Origin: Deltaproteobacteria bacterium
GTDB taxonomy: Bacteria > Desulfobacterota > Syntrophobacteria > BM002
Length of the DNA stretch: 15,797 bases
Assembly: GCA_017861095.1 (NCBI GenBank)
Contig: JAGFXI010000010.1
Location: 1-15,797, forward strand
Reading direction: 5' to 3'
A program made the position numbers and the translations under genes. The notes beneath the pieces are model-generated. The model saw nothing but the letters and a program-made list of their open reading frames with translations, had not been told where the DNA came from and ran no database searches. The stretch's first letter is position 1; every line of letters begins with the position of its first letter. Shown here piece by piece: positions 1 to 6,163 of the stretch.

Positions 1-1
1 G

Positions 2-643
2 GCCGACTGCACCGGCCTCGAGATCGGCGATGACCACCTCCTCTACCAGACGCGACCTGCCTTCGGCGGGAACGTCATGGCGACCATCATCTGTCCCAAC
101 CGGCGGCCGCAGATGGCCACCGTGCGACCACGGGTCATGCGCAAACCGACTTTTGACAGCCAACGGCGGGGCGTGTTAGAGACCTTCACCCCCAGTCCGG
201 CAGCACTCCTCTCCCGGGTCAAGGTGGTCACCTCGGTGAAGGATGCCCAGGAGACGACGCCCCTCAGCGAGGCGGACGTGGTCGTCACCGGTGGCCGAGG
301 GCTCCAGAAACCTGAGAACTTCAAGCTCATCAGGGAGCTCGCCCTCCTGATCAACGGTGCGGTCGGCGCGAGCCGAAGCGTGGTGGACGAGGGCTGGATG
401 CCCTACAGCCACCAGGTCGGCCAGACAGGAAAGACGGTCTCGCCGAAGCTCTATATGGCCTGCGGCGTCTCGGGGGCCATCCAGCATGTGGTGGGCATGC
501 AGGGTTCAGAGATCATCGTGGCGGTGAACAAGGATCCCCACGCACCCATTTTCGATGTAGCCAACTACGGGGTGGTGGCGGACCTTTTCGAGTTTCTGCC
601 GGCGCTGATCAGGAAGCTCAAGGAAGAGCGGGGGGAAGGGTGA
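2..643 (+). CDS. etfA: Electron transfer flavoprotein alpha subunit, 3' part
   Basis: This is the C-terminal part of EtfA; the reading frame is already open at base 2, so the start lies upstream of the window. EtfA pairs with EtfB to hold FAD and carries electrons from acyl-CoA and related dehydrogenases towards the quinone pool, or takes part in bifurcation. The family FAD-binding domain is plain. An early segment reads LLYQTRPAFGGN, followed by a VVTGGRGL stretch, an ASRSVVDEGW stretch, and the classic C-terminal signature with SGAIQHVVGM followed by VNKDPHAPIF. The frame ends in a Lys/Glu-rich tail at a TGA. etfB would be expected upstream. A 128-bp gap with two small hairpins separates it from fabG, so cotranscription with the fatty-acid genes is possible but not shown. 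Family certain; the electron partner is unknown. Confidence 0.96.
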   Translation, partial: ADCTGLEIGDDHLLYQTRPAFGGNVMATIICPNRRPQMATVRPRVMRKPTFDSQRRGVLETFTPSPAALLSRVKVVTSVKDAQETTPLSEADVVVTGGRGLQKPENFKLIRELALLINGAVGASRSVVDEGWMPYSHQVGQTGKTVSPKLYMACGVSGAIQHVVGMQGSEIIVAVNKDPHAPIFDVANYGVVADLFEFLPALIRKLKEERGEG

Positions 644-714
644 TCTCGCTACGGCGTCTCGGGCACAATGCGGGCTAGGAAGCCGGAAACATAGCGGCGG
701 CAGATGACCTCGGT

Positions 715-731
715 GGTGGGCGTTGCCCACC
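715..731. repeat. Short perfect palindrome, possible dispersed repeat
   Basis: GGTGGGC (715-721) and GCCCACC (725-731) form a perfect 7-bp stem around a GTT loop. Read on the minus strand with the adjoining bases it gives GTAGGGTGGGCAACGCCCACC-type sequence, which resembles a short palindromic repeat scattered through many bacterial genomes. It lies between etfA and fabG and has no T tract, so it is not an obvious terminator. It could also shape the mRNA between the two genes. Confidence 0.5.
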
Positions 732-744
732 CTACACGGAGTTT

Positions 745-760
745 CGGCCTTGGCAGGCCG
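745..760 (+). other. Small hairpin just upstream of fabG
   Basis: CGGCCT (745-750) and AGGCCG (755-760) pair perfectly around a TGGC loop, immediately before the GGGGGAGA ribosome-binding site of fabG. With the 715-731 hairpin it makes two stems in tandem in the leader. It has no T tract. It may limit exonuclease decay or tune fabG translation; this is inference. Confidence 0.4.
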
Positions 761-771
761 GGGGGAGAAAT

Positions 772-1521
772 ATGGCGGAGAACGAGAAGCGGGTGGCGGT
801 GGTGACGGGAGGCTCCCGGGGTATTGGCCGTGCCATCATCTTGGCCCTGGCCGAGCCTGACCTCCAGGTGGTCTTCAACCACTATGATCCTGATGACGTG
901 GCTGCGGCGGAGACCGTACGCCTGGCCGCGGAACGGCGGTGCCAGGCGGAGGGCGAAAAGCTGGATGTGTCCAACTACGAGGCGGTCCAGGAGTTCTTCC
1001 GGAAGGTGGCGGACCGCTTCGGCCGGATCGACATTTTGGTGAATAACGCCGGCATCACCAGAGACGGGTTTCTCTCCCGGATGAAAGAGGCTGACTGGGA
1101 CGCGGTGCTCGCGGTGAACCTAAAAAGCGCTTTCAACTGCACCCAGGCGGTTTCGCGCTTTATGATGAAGCAACGCTACGGTCGGATCGTGAACATCGCG
1201 TCGGTGGTGGGCGCCATGGGAAACGCCGGTCAGGCCAATTACGCCGCATCCAAGGCCGGCGTCATCGGGTTTACCAAATCGATCGCCCGAGAACTGGCGA
1301 GCCGGAACATCACAGTGAATGCGGTGGCGCCCGGGTTCATCGAGACGGACATGACGGCGGTGCTCCCGGAGAAGGTCAAGGAGGCCTTCCTTGCCCAGAT
1401 TCCCCTCGGGCGGGCCGGTCGAACCGAGGACGTGGCCCAGGCGGTGAAATTTCTCACCTCTGAGGCAGCCTCATACATTACCGGGCAGGTCATCCACGTG
1501 AACGGCGGCATGTACATGTAG
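772..1521 (+). CDS. fabG: 3-oxoacyl-[acyl-carrier-protein] reductase
   Basis: A 249-residue classical short-chain dehydrogenase/reductase, most likely FabG, which reduces 3-oxoacyl-ACP with NADPH in fatty-acid elongation. The Rossmann nucleotide-binding motif TGGSRGIG is at residues 12-19 and an NNAGITRDG stretch follows at about residue 90. The catalytic tetrad is complete: Asn116, Ser144, Tyr157 and Lys161 (YAASK). The C-terminal half has the typical APGFIETDM and TGQVIHVNGG segments. The ATG follows a GGGGGAGA ribosome-binding site at good spacing, and the length matches the family. The neighbouring fabF supports a role in fatty-acid synthesis. An acetoacetyl-CoA reductase (PhaB-like) role cannot be excluded from motifs alone, because acpP is not adjacent and etfA is upstream. 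Confidence 0.9.
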   Translation: MAENEKRVAVVTGGSRGIGRAIILALAEPDLQVVFNHYDPDDVAAAETVRLAAERRCQAEGEKLDVSNYEAVQEFFRKVADRFGRIDILVNNAGITRDGFLSRMKEADWDAVLAVNLKSAFNCTQAVSRFMMKQRYGRIVNIASVVGAMGNAGQANYAASKAGVIGFTKSIARELASRNITVNAVAPGFIETDMTAVLPEKVKEAFLAQIPLGRAGRTEDVAQAVKFLTSEAASYITGQVIHVNGGMYM

Positions 1522-1629
1522 TCGCGGCAAGAGAAATCTCTCGAAACGCCTGGGGAACGTGTTACACTAGGCACCGGCCGGAGACCCGTGAAGGGCGCCC
1601 GGGAGGGCCGGAGCAGTCGAGGTCTGGGA

Positions 1630-2889
1630 ATGCAACGTCGGGTTGTGGTTACCGGGTTAGGGCTGGTCACGCCGCTCGGGATCGGAGTGGAAGAGACCTG
1701 GTCGGCACTGGTGGCCGGGAAGTCGGGGATCGCCCCGATCACCAAGTTTGATGCGAGCGGCATGGCAACCCGCATTGCCGGCGAGGTCAAGAACTTCAGA
1801 GCGGAGGATTTCATCCCGCCCAAAGAGGTGCGGCGCATGGACGACTTTGTGGCCTACGCCCTCGCCGCAAGCCGCATGGCCGTAGCAGCCTCCCGCCTGA
1901 CGATCAACGGCAGCAATGCCGACCGGGTGGGAACGGTGGTGGGCTGCGGGCTCGGGGGCCTTCGCACCATCGAGAGGACTCACCGCCAGCTTATCGAGGA
2001 AGGCCCCCGCAAGGTCAGCCCCTTCTTCATCCCCATGCTCATCGCCAACATGGCTCCGGGGCAGATCTCCATCGCCTTCGGCGCCAAAGGCCCGAACCTC
2101 TCCATCGAGACCGCCTGCGCCGCCGGCAGCCATGCGGTGGGTGACGCGTTCAAACTGATCCAATCGGGCGTTGCCGATGCCATGATCACGGGCGGAGTGG
2201 AAGCGACCATTACACCCCTCGCGGTGAGTGGGTTCAATGCCATGCGCGCCCTCTCCACCCACAACAGCGAGCCGGAAAAGGCCTCGCGCCCCTTCGACCG
2301 AGACCGGGACGGCTTTGTCCTCGCCGAGGGAAGCGGCATTCTGATCCTCGAGGCCCTGGATCTCGCCCTGGAAAGGGGCGCGCCGATACTCGCCGAGATC
2401 GTCGGCTACGGCCTCACGGGAGACGCTTACCATATTGCGGCACCGGCCCCCTTCGGCGAGGGGATGGCGCGCTGCATGAAGATGGCCCTCGATGACGGGG
2501 GACTGAAACCGGAAGAGGTCGACTACATCAACGCCCATGGTACCTCGACGGATCTCAATGACAAGTCCGAGACCCAGGCCATCAAGACCGTGTTCGGTGC
2601 CCATAGTTACAAGCTCGCCGTGAGCTCCACTAAGTCCATGACGGGCCATCTTCTGGGCGGTGCAGGAGGCGTCGAGGCTGCATTCACCGTGCTCACGCTC
2701 CATCGGGGAATCATCCCGCCCACGATCAATTACGAGAACCCGGACCCGGACTGCGACCTGGACTATGTTCCCAACATTAGCCGCAGGGCGGATGTAGGCG
2801 TGGCGCTATCTAACTCCTTCGGCTTCGGCGGTACCAACGCTACCCTCGTGTTCCGGCGCTACGATTCGGGAAGCGGGAGACCGGCATGA
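1630..2889 (+). CDS. fabF: 3-oxoacyl-[acyl-carrier-protein] synthase II
   Basis: KAS II, the condensing enzyme that adds a malonyl-ACP unit to a growing acyl-ACP. The protein is 419 residues, the normal size. The thiolase-fold Cys-His-His triad is complete: Cys163 in ETACAAGS, His303 in NAHGTSTDLND and His340 in GHLLGGAGG. The family C-terminal motif NSFGFGGTNA is present. I chose the ATG at 1630 because the protein then begins MQRRVVVTGLG, the usual KAS II N-terminus. A GTG at 1588 in the same frame would add 14 residues unlike the family. The ribosome-binding site is weak. The gap from fabG is 108 bp, too short to hold acpP. The stop overlaps the rpiB start (ATGA), which implies translational coupling. 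Confidence 0.96.
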   Translation: MQRRVVVTGLGLVTPLGIGVEETWSALVAGKSGIAPITKFDASGMATRIAGEVKNFRAEDFIPPKEVRRMDDFVAYALAASRMAVAASRLTINGSNADRVGTVVGCGLGGLRTIERTHRQLIEEGPRKVSPFFIPMLIANMAPGQISIAFGAKGPNLSIETACAAGSHAVGDAFKLIQSGVADAMITGGVEATITPLAVSGFNAMRALSTHNSEPEKASRPFDRDRDGFVLAEGSGILILEALDLALERGAPILAEIVGYGLTGDAYHIAAPAPFGEGMARCMKMALDDGGLKPEEVDYINAHGTSTDLNDKSETQAIKTVFGAHSYKLAVSSTKSMTGHLLGGAGGVEAAFTVLTLHRGIIPPTINYENPDPDCDLDYVPNISRRADVGVALSNSFGFGGTNATLVFRRYDSGSGRPA

Positions 2890-3317
2890 AGTTCATCATC
2901 GGGAGCGATCATGGGGGCTACGCCCTCAAGGAGCAGGTGAGGGGAATTCTGGAGAGCTTGGGCTACGCCGTGGAAGATGTGGGCTGTCACGGCGAAGACT
3001 CGGTGGACTATCCCCGATTCGGGAAGGAGGTGGCGGCGCGGGTGGCGAGTGGTGAGTTCCCGCGCGGCTGCCTGATCTGCGGCTCAGGAGTGGGCATGTC
3101 GATTATGGCCAACCGCTTTCAGGGCGTCCGGGCTGCCCTCTGCAATGATCTCTACACCGCCATCCTCAGTCGGCGACACAACAATGCCAACATCCTGGTC
3201 ATGGGAGGCCGACTGATTGGATCGGAGTTGGCAAAGGAAATCGTGACCACCTGGCTGAGAACTCCATTCGAGGGAGGCCGCCATGAGCGCCGGGTAGCCC
3301 AGCTCGATAACCTGTAA
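2886..3317 (+). CDS. rpiB: Ribose 5-phosphate isomerase B
   Basis: A 143-residue RpiB/LacAB-family sugar-phosphate isomerase. It interconverts ribulose 5-phosphate and ribose 5-phosphate in the non-oxidative pentose phosphate pathway, feeding nucleotide synthesis. Visible family features are GSDHGGYALK at residues 6-15 (Asp8, His9), the catalytic Cys65 in CLICGSGVGMS, and SRRHNNANIL with His98. The anion-hole loop GSGVG is intact, and the protein is nearly full family length. Its ATG overlaps the fabF stop, so it should be translated from the same message. The pairing with glyA downstream is common in several bacterial phyla and supports the call over an allose 6-phosphate isomerase. Confidence 0.95.
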   Translation: MKFIIGSDHGGYALKEQVRGILESLGYAVEDVGCHGEDSVDYPRFGKEVAARVASGEFPRGCLICGSGVGMSIMANRFQGVRAALCNDLYTAILSRRHNNANILVMGGRLIGSELAKEIVTTWLRTPFEGGRHERRVAQLDNL

Positions 3318-3346
3318 GAGTGGGCCCGTTGGGAGCTTGAGCGCGT

Positions 3347-3399
3347 CTAAGTCCATCGATTCATAAATTCGCTCACGAATTTATTCCCTCAGGACTTAG
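3347..3399. repeat. Nested inverted repeat between rpiB and glyA
   Basis: Two perfect inverted repeats are nested. The outer pair is CTAAGTCC (3347-3354) with GGACTTAG (3392-3399). The inner pair is ATAAATTCG (3363-3371) with CGAATTTAT (3376-3384) around a CTCA loop. The arms are separated by an 8- and a 7-base internal loop, so the transcript would fold into a two-tier hairpin about 53 bases long. It is far richer in A and T than the flanking genes. No T tract follows, which argues against an intrinsic terminator. A REP-like or miniature palindromic element, or an mRNA processing signal upstream of glyA, are the main options. Confidence 0.7.
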
Positions 3400-3474
3400 T
3401 GCTGAGTGAGCCCTAGATCGATTGAGGATACGTGGCCGTACTTGCGAATCGAAGCACTAAGGAAGGGACCGAAC

Positions 3475-4734
3475 ATGTCGTATCTGGAACAGGTTGACCC
3501 GCAGATTGCTGAGGCAATTCGGTTGGAAGAGGAGCGACAGCACCAGAGGATCGAGCTCATTGCGTCGGAAAACTTCGTCAGCCGGGCCGTTCGCGAGGCC
3601 CAGGGGAGCGTGCTCACGAACAAGTATGCCGAGGGCTACCCGGGAAACCGCTACTATGGGGGCTGTGAGTTCGTGGACCGGGCGGAGAGCCTGGCCATTG
3701 AACGAGCCAAGCGGCTGTTCGGTGCCGAGTACGTGAACGTCCAGCCCCACTCGGGCTCACAGGCCAACATGGCGGTCTGTTTCTCTCTCCTCGAGCCGGG
3801 AGATCTCATCATGGGGATGGACCTCCGCCATGGCGGCCACCTCACCCATGGAAGCCCGGCCAGCTTCTCCGGACGGCTGTATCGTGTCATCTCCTACGGC
3901 GTGGACCGGCAGAGGGAAACAATTGATCTCGATCAGGTCGCAGGGCTCGCGAAAGAGCACCGGCCCAAGCTGATTATCGCCGGGGCGAGCGCCTATCCCC
4001 GGACAATCGATTTCGCCTTCTTCCAGCGAGTGTGCGAGGAGATCGGTGCCTTCTTCATGGTGGACATGGCCCACATCGCCGGTCTGGTGGCGGCAGGGCT
4101 CCATCCCAACCCCGTGCCCTACGCCGATTTCGTCACCTCCACCACCCACAAGACCCTCCGAGGGCCGAGAGGGGGGTTCATCCTGGCAAAGGAGACACAC
4201 GCCGGGAAGGTCGGCAAACAGGTGTTCCCGGGCATCCAGGGCGGGCCCCTCATGCACGTCATCGCCGCCAAGGCTGTAGCGTTCAAGGAGGCGCTCACCG
4301 AGGAGTTTCGCCTCTACCAGCAACAGGTGGTCCTCAATGCCAAGCGCCTGGCGGCGGAGCTCCAGGAAAAGGGCTTTCGCATCGTGTCGGGCGGAACGGA
4401 CAACCACCTGCTTTTGGTGGACATGCGGCCTCAAGGCCTCAGCGGGATGGAGGCCGAACTCGCGTTGGACCAGGCGGGCATCACGGTCAACAAGAACAGT
4501 ATCCCCTTCGATCCCCAGAAACCGGGGGTCACGAGCGGCATTCGCATCGGAACCCCGGCGGTCACCACCCGCGGCATGGACGAGAAGGCCATGGTCATCA
4601 TCGCCCGGTTCATCCAGCGGGCACTGGAGGCAGTGGGCAACAGTGAGGCCCTGGAGGGGATCCGGCTCGAAGTGGCAGAGTTTTGCAGCGAGTTTCCTCT
4701 ACACCAGTCCGCGACCAAGCGGGAGGCTGCCTGA
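3475..4734 (+). CDS. glyA: Serine hydroxymethyltransferase
   Basis: A 419-residue PLP enzyme converting serine and tetrahydrofolate to glycine and 5,10-methylene-THF, the main source of one-carbon units for purine, thymidylate and methionine synthesis. The N-terminus has the family stretch IELIASENFVS, followed by NKYAEGYPGNRYYGG and DMAHIAGLVAAG. The PLP-binding lysine is Lys226 in TSTTHKTLRGPRGG. I chose the ATG at 3475 because GGAAGGG lies 7 bases upstream and the protein then starts like other SHMTs; the frame is open further upstream (from 3406) but that extension is not family-like. The gene is followed after 3 bases by the dCMP deaminase, pointing to cotranscription. Methylene-THF made here is the cofactor of thymidylate synthase, which fits that neighbour. 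Confidence 0.97.
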   Translation: MSYLEQVDPQIAEAIRLEEERQHQRIELIASENFVSRAVREAQGSVLTNKYAEGYPGNRYYGGCEFVDRAESLAIERAKRLFGAEYVNVQPHSGSQANMAVCFSLLEPGDLIMGMDLRHGGHLTHGSPASFSGRLYRVISYGVDRQRETIDLDQVAGLAKEHRPKLIIAGASAYPRTIDFAFFQRVCEEIGAFFMVDMAHIAGLVAAGLHPNPVPYADFVTSTTHKTLRGPRGGFILAKETHAGKVGKQVFPGIQGGPLMHVIAAKAVAFKEALTEEFRLYQQQVVLNAKRLAAELQEKGFRIVSGGTDNHLLLVDMRPQGLSGMEAELALDQAGITVNKNSIPFDPQKPGVTSGIRIGTPAVTTRGMDEKAMVIIARFIQRALEAVGNSEALEGIRLEVAEFCSEFPLHQSATKREAA

Positions 4735-4737
4735 ACC

Positions 4738-5205
4738 ATGGGGCGACCCACCTGGGAAGAATACTTCATGGAGATCACCCGTCTGGTGGCCCACCGGTCC
4801 ACCTGTCTGCGACGCCGGGTGGGTGCGGTACTGGTGAAGGACAAGCGGATACTCGCCTCAGGATACAACGGCGCTCCGAGTGGGCTGCCTCACTGCCTTG
4901 ATGTCGGCTGCCTTCGGGAGTGGAACAACATCCCTTCCGGGGAGCGCCACGAGCTCTGCCGCGGATTGCATGCGGAGCAGAACGTGATCATCCAGGCGGC
5001 CCGTCACGGCATTGCCATCCAAGGTGCCGCCCTCTTTTGCACTACGTTGCCCTGCGCCATCTGCGCCAAGATGATCATCAACGCCGGGATTACCACGGTC
5101 TACTACGAAGAGGGATATGCCGACGAGCTTTCCCAGGGTTTGCTGAGGGACGGCGGCATCGAGGTTATCCACTGGCAGGGGTCCGCGGAGGGAACCACGG
5201 AATGA
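4738..5205 (+). CDS. comEB: Deoxycytidylate (dCMP) deaminase family protein
   Basis: A 155-residue zinc-dependent cytidine/deoxycytidylate deaminase of the ComEB/dCMP deaminase group. It probably deaminates dCMP to dUMP, the substrate of thymidylate synthase. Zinc ligands and the catalytic acid are visible: His78 and Glu80 in HAEQN, and Cys106 and Cys109 in PCAIC. The N-terminal half carries RRRVGAVLVKD and SGYNGAPSG, typical of this group, and the Cys/His-containing insert before HAEQN seen in dCMP deaminases is present. The start ATG lies 3 bases after the glyA stop with GGGAGG upstream. The stop overlaps the nrdR ATG. The glyA and nrdR context supports a deoxynucleotide role rather than RNA editing or riboflavin synthesis. 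Confidence 0.9.
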   Translation: MGRPTWEEYFMEITRLVAHRSTCLRRRVGAVLVKDKRILASGYNGAPSGLPHCLDVGCLREWNNIPSGERHELCRGLHAEQNVIIQAARHGIAIQGAALFCTTLPCAICAKMIINAGITTVYYEEGYADELSQGLLRDGGIEVIHWQGSAEGTTE

Positions 5206-5657
5206 AGTGTGTCTATTGTGGTCAGACGAGAACTCAGGTGATCGACTCCCGACCGGGACGGGAGGGCAATCATATCCGGCGCCGGCGCTCCTGCCCGGGG
5301 TGTGGTCGGCGATTCACGACCTTTGAGCAGCCGGGCGAGAAGGGGCCTGTAGTGGTCAAGCGCGACGGGCGCCTGGAGCCGTTCAATCGCGACAAAATGC
5401 TGGCTGCGCTCAGGAAGGCGTGTGCCAAGCTGCCGATAAGCGAAACGCGCCTGGACCGTTTGGTCGGGCAGATGGAGAGCCGGATCCAGCGGCACCAGTA
5501 TCGCCGCCTTCGGAGTGAGACCATCGGCGATTGGGTGGCGGCGGCCCTGAAGGAGCTTCACCCGGTGGCCTATATCCGCTACACTATGGTCCATCGCCAC
5601 ATCGAGGATCTCGAAACCCTCCGGGAGCTTGTCAGCGAGGGCTTCGAGGGGGAGTGA
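5202..5657 (+). CDS. nrdR: Transcriptional repressor NrdR
   Basis: A 151-residue NrdR, the (d)ATP-sensing repressor of ribonucleotide reductase genes. The N-terminal zinc ribbon is complete, with Cys3 and Cys6 and then Cys31 and Cys34 in CPGCGRRFTTFE. An ATP-cone domain follows from about residue 46, beginning VVVKRDGRLEPFNRDKM and running to the conserved AYIRY segment near residue 130. Length matches the family. The ATG at 5202 overlaps the preceding stop (ATGA). The frame is open further upstream, but the family N-terminus MKCVYCG fixes the start. NrdR acts at paired NrdR boxes, normally before nrd operons; I did not see an obvious box pair here. It is the last gene of this operon, followed by a possible terminator. 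Confidence 0.96.
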   Translation: MKCVYCGQTRTQVIDSRPGREGNHIRRRRSCPGCGRRFTTFEQPGEKGPVVVKRDGRLEPFNRDKMLAALRKACAKLPISETRLDRLVGQMESRIQRHQYRRLRSETIGDWVAAALKELHPVAYIRYTMVHRHIEDLETLRELVSEGFEGE

Positions 5658-5685
5658 TGGAGCTCGCGGCCGCCCGCTTTTCTAT

Positions 5686-5704
5686 CCCTGCCTGAGGGTT
5701 TTTT
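5686..5704 (+). terminator. Possible weak intrinsic terminator after nrdR
   Basis: CCCT (5686-5689) and AGGG (5695-5698) pair around a 5-base loop and are followed directly by six T residues (5699-5704), 29 bases after the nrdR stop. The stem is only 4 bp, so the signal is weak. Position and the T run fit the end of the fab-nrdR transcript. Confidence 0.45.
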
Positions 5705-5731
5705 CCTTCCTAGCCCCAATACGATTCATTT

Positions 5732-5760
5732 AGGGCTTCGCTCCGGATAAATTCCGCCCT
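5732..5760. repeat. Small palindrome resembling the rpiB-glyA element
   Basis: AGGGC (5732-5736) pairs with GCCCT (5756-5760), and inside it CGGA (5744-5747) can pair with TCCG (5753-5756), the two helices competing for one G. It is preceded by CGATTCAT (5722-5729), an 8-mer also found at 3357-3364 inside the palindrome before glyA. Both sites contain ATAAATTC. This may be two divergent copies of one repeat family, or coincidence in short AT-rich sequence. Confidence 0.35.
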
Positions 5761-5818
5761 CGCCCCCCCTTGATGGACCGGTGTATGGACCGGAGTCAAG
5801 GGGCGACGGGGGGGATTT
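5749..5818. repeat. Imperfect ~70-bp inverted repeat with internal direct repeats
   Basis: The arm 5749-5773 is nearly the reverse complement of 5796-5818, with small gaps. Inside, CCCCTTGA (5766-5773) pairs perfectly with TCAAGGGG (5796-5803), and CCGGT (5778-5782) with ACCGG (5789-5793) around a 6-base loop. An 8-mer, TGGACCGG, is directly repeated at 5774-5781 and 5786-5793. The C-run/G-run arms resemble dispersed GC-rich palindromes seen in many environmental Gram-negative genomes. No transposase is nearby. It may act as a transcription barrier between nrdR and hisC, but there is no T tract. Confidence 0.65.
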
Positions 5819-6075
5819 CTCGCGCGATGCCGTAAACGAACACCAGCGGGGCTAGAAAGCCTTTCTTTCAGAGAATTTCCCAGTTGCGTTTCTCTGGTGG
5901 GTGGGTTATATACCGCGATGTCGCGATCGGTTCAAGGAATCGGAGACAAGGAGAACGGTAACGGCGGGGTGTTTCTGATCTCGGTTCACGAAAGGCGGAA
6001 ACGACGGACGTGGCTTGACTAGGAAAAGGGTAAGGGACGACTTTTTGTCCCGAATTCAATCCGTCCTACTAGGCA

Positions 6076-6087
6076 TCACTGCAGTGA
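6076..6087. promoter_or_regulatory. 12-bp perfect palindrome upstream of hisC
   Basis: TCACTGCAGTGA is a perfect 12-bp dyad, 76 bases before the hisC GTG. Symmetry of this length near a gene start can be a dimeric repressor site. No flanking promoter boxes are clear, so this is a weak candidate operator and could be chance. Confidence 0.25.
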
Positions 6088-6163
6088 CTCCCTCCCTCAT
6101 CTGGCCTGTCGTTTCGAACTCATCTCGAGATCTTGCCTAAAGTATACGCAGAACCGCGGCTGG

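Larger units (their letters stand above)
5658..6163. other. Long intergenic region with palindromes, no gene recognised
   Basis: About 506 bases separate nrdR from hisC. The first 160 bases hold a possible terminator and palindromic repeat material (listed separately). The rest contains small dyads: CAGAGAA (5869-5875) with TTCTCTG (5890-5896), CGCGA (5914-5918) with TCGCG (5921-5925), GGGAC (6034-6038) with GTCCC (6047-6051), and a 12-bp palindrome at 6076-6087. Base composition is less GC-rich than the genes. Short open frames exist on both strands but none has a convincing start or recognisable protein. No tRNA, riboswitch or known structured RNA could be identified by eye. A small RNA or the hisC leader is possible. 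Confidence 0.6.

Noticed and set aside
1540..1568. TACACT as a -10 box upstream of fabF.
   Set aside because: The matching -35 position reads CTCGAA, too far from consensus to support a promoter.
1657..2703. A 348-codon minus-strand frame opposite fabF.
   Set aside because: The plus strand encodes an intact KAS II with its full active site. The antisense product shows no family motifs.
5896..5917. GGTGGG followed by ACCGCG, recalling the T-box antiterminator motif upstream of an amino acid gene.
   Set aside because: The conserved core GGGTGGNACCGCG is interrupted by about six extra bases, and no specifier stem or adjoining terminator could be built.
5920..5945. GGTTCAAG, resembling the T-loop of a tRNA.
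   Set aside because: The flanking bases do not pair as a T-arm and no acceptor, D or anticodon arms fit around it.
5868..6059. A 63-codon minus-strand frame in the nrdR-hisC gap.
   Set aside because: It has no convincing ribosome-binding site, domain or conserved-looking composition.
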